This document shows, in pieces, positions 53,424 to 61,593 of a stretch of DNA of 64,000 nucleotides. The DNA comes from a virus. The stretch spans positions 22,749 to 86,748 of IMG/VR virus record IMGVR_UViG_3300025030_000071, one strand, 5' to 3'. The stretch's first letter is position 1. Each line of letters starts with the position of its first letter. Position numbers and translations under genes: made by a program. The notes beneath the pieces were generated by a model. That model ran no database searches, was not told the origin of the DNA, and saw only the letters and a list, made by a program, of their open reading frames with translations.

Positions 53424-55246
53424 TGTTTAAAAGATTATCACAGAGATCGATTGTTCGCCCAAGATTAAATGATATGTCCCAGGTCACAGATAGCTTTAGA
53501 GAAGTCATCTCTGACCTTACGGATATGAGCTTACAGTGGAATGAAAACATCTATCCACTTCTAAGTTCTTTGCCGGGCGGCAGAACAAAACAAACTGTTG
53601 CAAGTAGAACTTCTGCAATTGACCCAATCGAAAATGGGCTTGATGGTTCTCAGCTGTATATGGATATGGCCGCTACGCCTCAGGTCTACAATGGATTGCT
53701 TCATAACGGCACCCGCCCAAAAACAATCAAAGAAGTCCTTTTGGATAGTTACCAAAAAGTTCTAGCAAAAGTAGATAGGCAACAGGACATCTTAGATGAC
53801 CTTGATCTTGGAGCTACTGCATATGACGATTCTGAATTACGCAACTGGATATTACAATTAGCCGGAGATACAGTATCAGGCATTGCTCAAGGTGCTACTT
53901 ACAATGCTAACAACTTTGATAACGCCCCGGCGAAACAAGCAGAATATTCTTTACACCAACGAGATGTAGGAGTTAGGACTCTTATCGGTGTAGAAGCAGA
54001 AAGCTATGGCTACATAAACCTTTCACCCCTCTTTGTCGGAAGCAATTATCTAATTGCTGAAACTGACGTTGTAGAAGCTTTACTAGCTTTAGATGCAGCA
54101 GTATTTGCAGGGGGAGGGCTTACTACTCTCAATATTGCTTATGAAAATGGCTCATTGATAAGTGTTGATGAAGGCGACCCAGTTACTCTTACTTGTTTAG
54201 ATGGAGATATTAACGCTCTAAACATTTATGGGACCATAGCTTGTCAAGCAGAAACTCCATCCGGAGAATTACCGGTAGTTCTTGACGCCCTGTTCTTGGA
54301 AACAGCCTGGTCAGGCACAGTTGATGTTGATGACATAATAAGTCTTGAACTTTCAGGCCGCAATCTAACTCCAGCTAACAAATTCATGTATTTTGAAAAG
54401 AAAACTGGGAATATAACCACTCCAGCAGAAGCAGCAATCTATATCGGCAAGAAAACAGCAGACACAGTTGAACAATTAGGTCAGATTTATATTGGAAGAC
54501 AAACCGTAGCCAATGGTGGCGTTCCTCATCTTGCAATTGAATCCTATAAAGATGGTGCATCTTTCGCTTCAAAGATTGAAGCAGTTACCCCATTAGAAAT
54601 TACTTCAGCAGATGATATCCTTATCACTGCCGGCACAACAACCTATTTAGACTCTCCACTTGTCCCTCTTACCATAACTGTTAACTCAGTTGAATTAGGC
54701 AGAGCAGTTGGATTAACCGGCAAGTACTCTGATGCAGGGTTCCAGGGCTCAGTTGGGAGTGTTGATGGATTAAACTTTGAAACTGGAAGTCTAGAACTAA
54801 CCGGCTATGCGCCAACACGCAGTACAGCAGGGATCTTTGGAGGTGGAGAACCCGAAATCACTGCTCTCTATCGTGACAATATTATCAAGTGCAAAGGTAA
54901 GTTGGTTTTGGATCCAGTTTTCGTTGGAGACCCCGTAACAATTACCACACCTATGGCTTATGATATGTACAATGTAGGATTAGATGGGGCCGGGAAAGCT
55001 ATATCACAAATAGATATAAATGCAGGTACAGTCAAGATAGGATTCCTAACCTCTTTGCCAAATGATGATTATACCATCACCTGTGGAAGTGGCAACTGCA
55101 CAAAATTAATTCATTTTGCTGTTACTAGCCAATCAGTTGATTATTTTATCGTCAAACCATACTTCTGGAATACGATAACCTCTGCCTGGGATGTTATGAC
55201 AGCTTCTTCCGGCTTGCCATTCGACTTCCACTTCACAGTAGTTTAA
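53423..55246 (+). CDS. Fibre/peripheral virion protein ending the baseplate run
   Basis: A 607 aa protein. The N-terminal 150 residues have an attachment-like layout (QVTDSFREVISDLTDMSLQWNENIYPLLSSLPGG). The middle is fibre-like and the C-terminus is beta-rich with CGSGNCTKLIHFAVTSQSVDYFIVKPYFWNTITS. It starts at the base overlap with the previous stop (TAATG). Likely the last large tail protein, possibly a fibre or receptor-binding protein. Confidence 0.6.
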   Translation: MFKRLSQRSIVRPRLNDMSQVTDSFREVISDLTDMSLQWNENIYPLLSSLPGGRTKQTVASRTSAIDPIENGLDGSQLYMDMAATPQVYNGLLHNGTRPKTIKEVLLDSYQKVLAKVDRQQDILDDLDLGATAYDDSELRNWILQLAGDTVSGIAQGATYNANNFDNAPAKQAEYSLHQRDVGVRTLIGVEAESYGYINLSPLFVGSNYLIAETDVVEALLALDAAVFAGGGLTTLNIAYENGSLISVDEGDPVTLTCLDGDINALNIYGTIACQAETPSGELPVVLDALFLETAWSGTVDVDDIISLELSGRNLTPANKFMYFEKKTGNITTPAEAAIYIGKKTADTVEQLGQIYIGRQTVANGGVPHLAIESYKDGASFASKIEAVTPLEITSADDILITAGTTTYLDSPLVPLTITVNSVELGRAVGLTGKYSDAGFQGSVGSVDGLNFETGSLELTGYAPTRSTAGIFGGGEPEITALYRDNIIKCKGKLVLDPVFVGDPVTITTPMAYDMYNVGLDGAGKAISQIDINAGTVKIGFLTSLPNDDYTITCGSGNCTKLIHFAVTSQSVDYFIVKPYFWNTITSAWDVMTASSGLPFDFHFTVV

Positions 55247-55259
55247 AGGACAAATCAAG

Positions 55260-55670
55260 ATGAGTAACATAATCGTATTAGGCAAATCGCCAAAACCAAC
55301 TGCCAAATTTAGTAGACCAGCTCCTAGGGCTTCACAGGTTTCTTTTGAACCTACTTCTATTCAGCCAACCCCAAAGCTAGAAATACCTTCGGCCGAACCA
55401 GCTAAAAAAGAAGAACCAGTTCATATCCCAGAACCAATTCTAGAACCAGCACCAGAAGAACCAGAGATCCATCCTCAGGATGAAAAAGACCTGATTACTT
55501 TTCATCTTGATAATTTACAATCTTCTGATTTTAAAAGAGAGCTTCAAGAAGAGGATCAACCAGAACTTGGCTCAGAAGAAGAACTTTCTTCTGAAAACAA
55601 TCAGGATATTCCTTTAGCTGATTCAATTAGGCCAAGAAAACGTAGACGAAATCCACTCCCTATTGAGTAA
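55260..55670 (+). CDS. Disordered Pro/Glu-rich protein
   Basis: A 136 aa, highly acidic, Pro/Glu-rich protein (PEPILEPAPEEPEIHPQDE, then SSDFKRELQEEDQPELGSEEELSSE) ending in a basic patch RPRKRRRNPLPIE. Such acidic unstructured proteins are seen near lysis or assembly functions, but I assign none. AAGGACAAATCAAG precedes the ATG. Confidence 0.55.
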   Translation: MSNIIVLGKSPKPTAKFSRPAPRASQVSFEPTSIQPTPKLEIPSAEPAKKEEPVHIPEPILEPAPEEPEIHPQDEKDLITFHLDNLQSSDFKRELQEEDQPELGSEEELSSENNQDIPLADSIRPRKRRRNPLPIE

Positions 55671-55675
55671 ACAAT

Positions 55676-55960
55676 ATGTCATGGCAAAAATTTTTAATTG
55701 ATAATGGTTTTAAGAGTAGAAAATTTCTTATAGTACTCTTATCAATAATTATCATTTCTATTCTAGGCGTAACTTGGGCTTGGGTCATTTGGCCAACTTC
55801 ACTATTTGATATTATTACGAGTTCAATAGTAACGTTAGCTCTAGGTTTCTGCGGCATAAACGCTACAAGAGCAGCTTTACCAATAAGTGCTTCCATGTTT
55901 GCAAAGATTCTAAAACCAAAACAAGAAACAACAGGAAATACCGAAGACTTACAACCATAA
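55676..55960 (+). CDS. Small protein with two membrane segments, holin candidate
   Basis: A 94 aa protein with hydrophobic segments at about residues 17-39 (FLIVLLSIIIISILGVTWAW) and 44-66 (SLFDIITSSIVTLALGFCGI), a short basic N-terminus and a polar C-terminal tail (KPKQETTGNTEDLQP). Two-span small proteins at the end of a virion block are often holins. No separate endolysin gene is seen nearby; the only murein hydrolase motif in this window is the M23 domain of the 1931 aa hub protein. Confidence 0.5.
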   Translation: MSWQKFLIDNGFKSRKFLIVLLSIIIISILGVTWAWVIWPTSLFDIITSSIVTLALGFCGINATRAALPISASMFAKILKPKQETTGNTEDLQP

Positions 55961-55975
55961 GGAGGAAGTACTTAT

Positions 55976-56191
55976 ATGGCAGCCACACTAACAGAACTAG
56001 AATCTGCTCTAAATTCATTAACAACAAGAATTGAACAGATAGAAAGACTAATCGCCAATCTCGTTTCTACACGACAACTAAATCAAATTTCATTAATAGT
56101 AGAATCAGATATTGGGGATTTACAAACAGACGTTGCTACTCTCAAGAGTCAAGTAACAACTTTAGAAGGGATTGTCGCTAACCTTAGCTAG
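55976..56191 (+). CDS. Small coiled-coil protein
   Basis: A 71 aa protein with heptad-like Leu/Ile/Val spacing throughout (LTELESALNSLTTRIEQIERL...VATLKSQVTTLEGIVANL). Strong ribosome binding site AAGGAGG seven bases before the ATG. Its stop overlaps the end of the convergent gene on the other strand by 8 bp. May be a coiled-coil partner of the preceding membrane protein or a spanin-like component; unproven. Confidence 0.55.
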   Translation: MAATLTELESALNSLTTRIEQIERLIANLVSTRQLNQISLIVESDIGDLQTDVATLKSQVTTLEGIVANLS

Positions 56192-56819
56192 CTCTGAGGT
56201 CTTCTGAACTAGCAACACCAGCCCACTTAATATTATAGGTCTCACCTGGAAGGAACCCTCGCCAGTGCTGCACTGGAGGAGTACTACAAATATACTTAAC
56301 AAATTTTATATTTGGATAACCTTCAATCGAATCATAGAACCTAGCTACACAGCGAAGGTTCTCAAAGACCTTGCCTACCGACTTGCCAGTCTTTTCGTCC
56401 TTCCCAGTAATAAGGGCTATTGTCTTTCCATGTAGGGAATCCATCTGTCTATAAGGCTCTTCACCTTGTTTGTAGAAGAGTTCAACCTTATAATGTTTAC
56501 CACCTTCTTTAGTGGTCTTGATAGCAAATGGTTCTAGTATATCAGCGACCCATTTCTTCCCTTCTGCGAATTTGACTCGGATCTCAGACCCGTCGCCAAT
56601 TTCATAAAAATTAACTCCAAGATCAAAATCTTTTCGAAATACAACCTGTTCCTCTTCATCCTCGGCAACCGAGGCTTCCACAGGACCAGATTCAAACCCC
56701 TCACCAAAAGCCCCAGGATCCATTTTAAGCTCCGAGGAATCTTTTTCTATAGGGTCACCTAGGGTCCCTTTTTCTGAGGGCTTAAAAACGATCGCTTTTT
56801 CTTTCTTCTTATTAGCCAT
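56184..56819 (-). CDS. Unknown acidic protein of the DNA-metabolism block, possible ssDNA-binding protein
   Basis: A 211 aa protein. The first 60 residues are disordered and acidic. The rest (about 62-205) reads like a beta-barrel: DFDLGVNFYEIGDGSEIRVKFAEGKKW, YKVELFYKQGEEPYR, then CVARFYDSIEGYPNIKFVKYICSTPPV. An OB-fold single-stranded-DNA binding role fits the context (it sits beside a RecB-like nuclease, AAA+ ATPase and RusA resolvase), but no diagnostic motif is present. GGAG lies 6 nt before the start. The gene's stop overlaps the rightward block by 8 bp. Confidence 0.5.
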   Translation of the reverse strand: MANKKKEKAIVFKPSEKGTLGDPIEKDSSELKMDPGAFGEGFESGPVEASVAEDEEEQVVFRKDFDLGVNFYEIGDGSEIRVKFAEGKKWVADILEPFAIKTTKEGGKHYKVELFYKQGEEPYRQMDSLHGKTIALITGKDEKTGKSVGKVFENLRCVARFYDSIEGYPNIKFVKYICSTPPVQHWRGFLPGETYNIKWAGVASSEDLRAS

Positions 56820-57813
56820 TCAAAGCTCCTTCACGAATACCAACCAAATCAGCTTCAGGATTTGGTTTGCCATTCCTCAAATAACAAAAACTTCTATATT
56901 CACAATAAGACTGACACAAGAAATGGCCAGGAGTATCTTTAAGACTTGCTAACGGCTTACCTGCTTTTACCCAATCTTCATAGGCAGTTTTGCCTATTTC
57001 TTCTTCATCACGCAAAGCCTCAATCTCTTCTTCAGAATAAAATCTCTTATAAGTTCTTTCGGGAATAATCCCTTCATTAATATATCTCATTTCTTCTTCA
57101 GTTGAAGCATAAATATCTTCTACAGAAAAACGTTTTTCAATATATGGAAGGAAATCTTCAGTCTCTAACTTGGCATAATGCTTACCATCAATTTCTACAA
57201 GAGTAACTGTATATTCCCTATACATGCCTGTTTGATCACGAGGAATATAAATCAACTGGAACCAATCAAGAACAAAGTCAGTTCCTTTTCCTTCAGAACA
57301 CTCCCAAAGGTAAATCATAGTCTGCATCAAAGCACTATCTTTTGGTTTCGGTTGAAATGCAGGCTGTCCTTTCCAGGGTCTAGCTCTACCTTTAATATGC
57401 TTTAAAGCACCCTGACCCCAACAACTTTTTGCTTCGGTGCCGTAGTACCTAGTGCTGCTATCGTCTGCTCTATAACGCCCAACAATGTCTAATTTACCCG
57501 AAAGATTAAAATCTTTTACATAGACCCGAACATCTTCGTGTTCATAGATACCTGCTCGCTTCATACCCTCGATAATAGCTTTCTCAACAGCATTGCCTAA
57601 AATGTGTGACAATTTAATATATAGATTGCTTGGGTCAGAATCAGGCACATCATGTATCCGATACCAATCCGCCCTCCAACAACCACCTATCTGTCTGCCA
57701 TTAGCCAGCTTAACTGAAGCCGAACTAGGATATAAAGTAGGATTTCTTCTTTCAGTAGGATGCCTTTTTCTAGTTAATTCCCTTTCAACAATAGGCATTA
57801 AATTAAAAACCAA
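56812..57813 (-). CDS. Cas4/RecB-like PD-(D/E)XK nuclease with Fe-S cluster
   Basis: A 333 aa protein. Catalytic residues visible: D109 in SGKLDIV, then E127-x-K129 in TEAKS, and Q164-xxx-Y168 in QTMIYLW. Four cysteines, C45 (GGCW), C300, C304 and C310 (CQSYCEYRSFC), match the 4Fe-4S cluster pattern of the Cas4/AddB/RecB-like group. This group acts as 5'-3' or 3'-5' DNA exonuclease or in strand processing. TTG start with GGAG 7 nt upstream; an ATG 15 nt downstream (57798) would be an alternative. It overlaps both neighbours. Confidence 0.85.
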   Translation of the reverse strand: MVFNLMPIVERELTRKRHPTERRNPTLYPSSASVKLANGRQIGGCWRADWYRIHDVPDSDPSNLYIKLSHILGNAVEKAIIEGMKRAGIYEHEDVRVYVKDFNLSGKLDIVGRYRADDSSTRYYGTEAKSCWGQGALKHIKGRARPWKGQPAFQPKPKDSALMQTMIYLWECSEGKGTDFVLDWFQLIYIPRDQTGMYREYTVTLVEIDGKHYAKLETEDFLPYIEKRFSVEDIYASTEEEMRYINEGIIPERTYKRFYSEEEIEALRDEEEIGKTAYEDWVKAGKPLASLKDTPGHFLCQSYCEYRSFCYLRNGKPNPEADLVGIREGALNG

Positions 57814-58702
57814 TTCTTTTCTCCGTTTTTATTACATCAGTAATATGCGACTCAAGTCCTATTGAAAAATCATTAAATGAAATCAAAGAAACATCTGCTA
57901 GACTTAAGTCTTTATTGTCATTAGCTAATGCAAAATGCTCTCTAGCTTTATTCAACAATAAATTTTCCACTATGTCCCTGACTGAAGCACCAGTCAAAGA
58001 CTTCACTTTGCTTATAGAAATATCATAAGGACTAAAATCAAAAAGCTTTCTACTTACTCGGTTCTCAGCTAATCTCATGTGCTTATCCATTACTATCAAA
58101 ACATCTTCAGGTAACAAAGGAAGAAACTTAATTTCTTTAAACCTGCCAGGCCTTTTCAAAGCCTTATCAACAGTTTCCCAGACATTTGAAGTAGCAATGA
58201 TAGTAAAGTTTTCACAATCTTCTAAACCACCATCAATCCATTTAATAAAAAAGTTAGTCTTTTTCTTATCACCACTATGGGCATTGGCTTCTGTTCTATC
58301 TTGAAAAAGCATATCAGCTTCATCAATCAAGATAAGTACATGCCCATGTTCTTTAGATACCTTAGCAGCTAAAGCTTTAAATTCCCTTAGTTTTGAAATT
58401 GCATCATCATACAAATGAGAAGCTAAATCTTCATAACTAAGTTCCATTAACGGGCATTGTATCTCGTTAGCTAAAGCCCTAACACTGGCCGTCTTACCCG
58501 TTCCGGGTGGCCCAGTTAAAGCAATAGCATTAGGTTTCTTTACTGCCCAAGATTCAAAAATACCTGGGAAAGAAACTTGATTAACTAAGTCTCTTAAAGC
58601 TTCTATGGCCTCTTTTTGACCGACAATAAAATCCAATCTTATGTCAGGCTCAACGACCACTAAGCTATCACTAAAATCTATTTCAGTCTCTTTCCTTTCC
58701 AC
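57803..58702 (-). CDS. AAA+ ATPase
   Basis: A 299 aa AAA+ protein: Walker A GPPGTGKT (residues 64-71), Walker B LILIDEAD (123-130), sensor 1 ATSN (around 171), and an arginine-finger region KRPGRFKEI (about 181-189). The type is that of the classic/FtsH-like AAA ATPases, here without a protease or clamp-loader tail. It starts at GTG in the end of the sigma-like gene. It probably remodels protein-DNA complexes such as replication or packaging proteins; substrate unknown. Confidence 0.85.
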   Translation of the reverse strand: MERKETEIDFSDSLVVVEPDIRLDFIVGQKEAIEALRDLVNQVSFPGIFESWAVKKPNAIALTGPPGTGKTASVRALANEIQCPLMELSYEDLASHLYDDAISKLREFKALAAKVSKEHGHVLILIDEADMLFQDRTEANAHSGDKKKTNFFIKWIDGGLEDCENFTIIATSNVWETVDKALKRPGRFKEIKFLPLLPEDVLIVMDKHMRLAENRVSRKLFDFSPYDISISKVKSLTGASVRDIVENLLLNKAREHFALANDNKDLSLADVSLISFNDFSIGLESHITDVIKTEKRIGF

Positions 58703-59483
58703 TATTATAATATTCCTGCAATTTACTATGGATACTATTTAAATGTCTCTTAATAGTATCTTTATCTCGTTGTAACCTTTCTCCAATCGCCACCACGGAC
58801 AAACCTTCTCTATAAACTAAAGAAAGCAAATACCTTTCATATACAGTTAACCTCTTATAAATTGTTTCTATCGGCGACATAACCCAGTTAAGATCAAAAT
58901 CAGTTTTAATTAACTCTGGATCTTCATCGGTTAAACTATGCATATCGATCAAGAAATCCATAGGATCTCCATAAGTCTCATCTTCTTGGCAATCAGAAAA
59001 ACTTACTTTCTTATTTAATGGATCTCTTACAAACTTTGTAAACCAATCTTTTAATCTAAATCTAAACATCTTAGTCAAAGGATTAGAAGCATCTACTCCT
59101 TCATGGATTGTGTACCTACTAAGATAAGTTAAAAAGATAAGCGTAAATTCAGCTTTCAGATCTTCTTTAGTAAGTCCTCGTGCTGAATGAACAATGTAAT
59201 TACGTTGATGAATGAAATTAGCGAATGTTTTTGGGCGCCCACTTAAGAACAAACCAAGAAAAACTCTAGTATCATAATTCTTTAAATCGATAGGTGCCCC
59301 AAGAAATAAACTTACATATTTCTCTAAATACCCATCAAAGAATTCTAATATCTGAGCTTGAGCATAACGCTTTTCTTTTGCTTCTCCATTAATATATTGA
59401 TAACACAAGATATTAATAAGATCGATATCTTCATTTTGGATCTTACGTCCAAGGGCTTTTTCTTTCTCAGTAACAAGGGCCAA
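58683..59483 (-). CDS. Sigma-70-like factor
   Basis: A 266 aa protein. A region around residues 30-65 (EAKEKRYAQAQILEFFDGYLEKYVSLFLG) resembles sigma region 2. The C-terminal 60 residues (LTVYERYLLSLVYREGLSVVAIGERLQRDKDTIKRHL) are a region-4 helix-turn-helix of the type that recognises -35 elements. The two parts are joined by an acidic linker. The start is a TTG preceded by GAGGAG at 8-9 nt spacing. It likely directs host RNA polymerase to phage promoters, perhaps the GTTATT-type motifs upstream of the fibre genes. A divergent phage sigma factor is the best fit. Confidence 0.7.
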   Translation of the reverse strand: MALVTEKEKALGRKIQNEDIDLINILCYQYINGEAKEKRYAQAQILEFFDGYLEKYVSLFLGAPIDLKNYDTRVFLGLFLSGRPKTFANFIHQRNYIVHSARGLTKEDLKAEFTLIFLTYLSRYTIHEGVDASNPLTKMFRFRLKDWFTKFVRDPLNKKVSFSDCQEDETYGDPMDFLIDMHSLTDEDPELIKTDFDLNWVMSPIETIYKRLTVYERYLLSLVYREGLSVVAIGERLQRDKDTIKRHLNSIHSKLQEYYNSGKERD

Positions 59484-59518
59484 GAACAGCTCTCCTCGCT
59501 ACACCATCCATCTACATT

Positions 59519-60004
59519 TTAGATTACTTCGTTATAAAAACTCAAATAAATCTTAGTACTTGGAGGACAAGAAACTTTTTTATTGTCCTCATCTCGCATC
59601 ACACCGGCATAATACTTACGGCAATCCATAAACCAAACTTGTCTGTCATCCTTCCACGCAATACCAGTTAATGCATCAAGCATAGCTTTTAAAACATTAT
59701 CTATATCAGGCTTTGCTAAATGATGGATAGGATCCATGCCGAGTCTTTCCTGCATCATACCTACCGGCCGAGGAAAATAAAAATGAGCCCCAACTTGTAC
59801 TAATCCCTGATGAGGGAAAGCAACCTTCTTCTCAACAGCAATCTTTCCAAGAGCATTTTCAAAACCCTCTCTAACCGCTTGTTTATATTCCTTAACATTA
59901 TTATCATTAGGAGTATACATCTTAATAAGGTTACCACGCCTAGCGGCTTTAATTCTGGGTTGAGCTATTGGTCTACCAAGAACCTCATAATCAATCAATA
60001 TCAT
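59519..60004 (-). CDS. rusA: RusA-type Holliday junction resolvase
   Basis: A 161 aa protein with the RusA signature HxxKPDIDNVLKAMLDALTGIAWKDDRQV (key residues K, D, D, K, D, D, D), plus VLGRPIAQPR near the N-terminus and an RPV motif (PRPVG) in the middle. RusA cuts Holliday junctions using Mg2+ bound by the aspartates. I prefer the ATG at 60004 (AGGGG six bases upstream) over the ATG at 60010. It overlaps the end of the spliced nuclease gene upstream. Confidence 0.9.
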   Translation of the reverse strand: MILIDYEVLGRPIAQPRIKAARRGNLIKMYTPNDNNVKEYKQAVREGFENALGKIAVEKKVAFPHQGLVQVGAHFYFPRPVGMMQERLGMDPIHHLAKPDIDNVLKAMLDALTGIAWKDDRQVWFMDCRKYYAGVMRDEDNKKVSCPPSTKIYLSFYNEVI

Positions 60005-61593
60005 TCTCATCCCCTAGGCTTCTTTTATAAGCTTTAGCTAACTGATATTTTTCCTTTCTAATACTTTTAGCTAACTCTTTTCTCTCTTGATAGTAACTAC
60101 TTTCTTTATATAGTTCATAAGAACATCGCCAACAACTTCTCTTATATCTAACCCAATTATCTGAAGTATTTTCCTTTATAGCAGTTAAGCATTTATCCTT
60201 AAAAGAAACAATATCAGTTAAATCATCATCAAACCAAATACAAATTAAACTGATACCTTGCTCAACGCAAAGGTCCTCTTTCCGCTTATCCCTATGCTTA
60301 GAAGCTAAAAACCCACCTTGATCTTTATGGAAGTGCTCAACAAATTCCCTATGCTGTCTTCCATGACCAGTTTTGTTATCACTAAAGTTTTTTATCTCTA
60401 GTTTCTATATGTCACCATATAGCTCAGCATATATCATCGCCCTCGACTCTACGTTAGGGCGTCCAGCGCTCGTGGTAGTTTTATTGGATGAGTTCCTCAA
60501 CTACTATGCGTTGCACCTTCCATCTTACTTTGATACTCTTCTGATGGCTTGGCTCAGAATTTTCTGCAATTGTTTTTCATCTAGCCAATAAGGCTGTGAA
60601 GTATCTAAACGCAATAAATAAATATCATTTTCCAAACAAAAAGCATCTTTAATTAGATCTTTTTCTCTTTGATAAAAATATCTTTCATCACCATAAAGGC
60701 CTTTTATCCTATGTATAGGGCCATCAACCTCAATAGCAAAATTAATCGATGGTATCCAAAAATCTAATTCTAAAAAACAATTAGTTACAAGATTCTTAAT
60801 TAAGGAACGATGTCTCCTAAAAACAAGTTCTCTATTAACTAAATTTGCCAAAAGATTAAAAACATAGTCTTCTGCTCCGGACTGCCCCAGCGGCTTAACA
60901 CCTTTTTGACGCCTATACTTTTTTAAACGTGATCGCTCTTTAACTAAGCATCCATCACATTTTACAAAATTAGTAATAGGCTGAGCGCATTCTGTGCACA
61001 AACCATTAGATTTAAGATAAGCTCTTCTTTTCCGCCTTTTTAAACGAATTTCAGTTTTTTCTTCATCAGTAAAATTTTTTCTTCTGTTTTTCTTTTCAAC
61101 AGATTCTCTTTCTTTTTTTCTATCTGATGCACAAAAAAAACAGTATACATTCCTAGTATGCTTATCAATCTTTGTTTCACAAGTTTTACACGATCTATAA
61201 AGCTGAATCTTTAGCTTTTGCTCACGCTTTTCACTATAGATTTTTCTAGAATAAATACGTTTACGCTCTAACTCAAAAATAGTTTTACATTCAAAACAAC
61301 GTTTTTTATTACCATGACCAAATAATTCTTTATTACACTCTAAACAATTCATTAGATATACTCCATAAACTAAATGTTGTATACCTCGCAATAACAGACT
61401 TCCTCTGAATTCACTGGATTATTCGACTATAATTTCTTATAGAAGGAGCAATCTACTCTATTCCAAGACCATAATCTGGCAAATAAAAATCCAGCCTAAG
61501 CCCTTCACCTAAATGAAACTCAGACTGGATCTTTACATCTATCCCAAAAATATTAAGTATTAAATCTTTAACTTGCTCCGATAACTTTGACAT
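59991..61593 (-). CDS. Vsr/DUF559-like nuclease gene split by a group I intron
   Basis: Two exons: 61593-61455 and 60379-59991 on the minus strand, total 528 nt, 175 aa. Exon 1 ends ...LRLDFYLPDYGLGIE plus T; exon 2 starts AT then AAC. Joining them gives E-Y-N-K-T-G-H-G-R-Q-H-R-E-F and restores one open frame to the stop at 59991. The joined motif DFYLP...IEY...GRQH...RDKRKEDLCVEQGISLICIWF is the PD-(D/E)XK / Vsr-like endonuclease fold. The intron sits right after the catalytic Glu codon. Without splicing, exon 1 would stop at TAG immediately after GIE and exon 2 has no start codon. Exon 1 overlaps the end of the 109 aa gene; exon 2 overlaps rusA. A zinc-like C-xx-C pair lies in the second exon. 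Confidence 0.85.
60380..61454 (-). ncRNA. Group I self-splicing intron with its own ORF
   Basis: A 1075-nt intron. P1: 5' exon GAGU pairs with intron GCUC, giving the U-G pair at the splice site. P2: CUAUAA/UUAUAG at 61427-61442 with a GAAA loop. P7: GCAUA (60509-60505) pairs with UAUGC (60431-60427). P8: CGCCCU/AGGGCG at 60438-60461. P9: CUAUAU/AUAUAG with loop GGUGAC at 60405-60422. A further stem precedes the 3' end ...UUUAGUG. This matches the layout of phage T4 td-like introns as I recall them (P8, P7', AUGGUGACAU-type P9, terminal G). The P7 pair differs in sequence from td but keeps pairing, i.e. covariation. P4-P6 was not worked out fully. Confidence 0.85.
60525..61352 (-). CDS. Intron-encoded homing-type endonuclease with three zinc ribbons
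   Basis: A 275 aa protein encoded inside the intron. The start is the ATG at 61352 with GGAG 8 nt upstream. Three Cys4 zinc ribbons lie in the first 140 residues (CLEC..CFEC, CKTC..CFFC, CTEC..CDGC), separated by highly basic Lys/Arg stretches. The C-terminal domain carries LELDFWIPSINFAIEVDGPIH and later LIKDAF..ENDIYLLRL: a Vsr/EDxHD-like catalytic fold. Homing endonucleases of this kind spread the intron into intronless copies of the gene. The C-terminal nuclease domain is related in fold to the gene it interrupts. Confidence 0.8.
   Translation of the reverse strand: MNCLECNKELFGHGNKKRCFECKTIFELERKRIYSRKIYSEKREQKLKIQLYRSCKTCETKIDKHTRNVYCFFCASDRKKERESVEKKNRRKNFTDEEKTEIRLKRRKRRAYLKSNGLCTECAQPITNFVKCDGCLVKERSRLKKYRRQKGVKPLGQSGAEDYVFNLLANLVNRELVFRRHRSLIKNLVTNCFLELDFWIPSINFAIEVDGPIHRIKGLYGDERYFYQREKDLIKDAFCLENDIYLLRLDTSQPYWLDEKQLQKILSQAIRRVSK

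Noticed and set aside
60373-60591. 72-codon rightward frame in the intron's 3' part
   Set aside because: It runs antisense to the intron core helices and exon 2; there is no ribosome site or recognisable protein.
61353-61391. Earlier ATG for the intron-encoded endonuclease
   Set aside because: The ATG at 61352 has GGAG upstream and starts directly at the first zinc ribbon; the earlier codons add no recognisable structure and run through intron structure.
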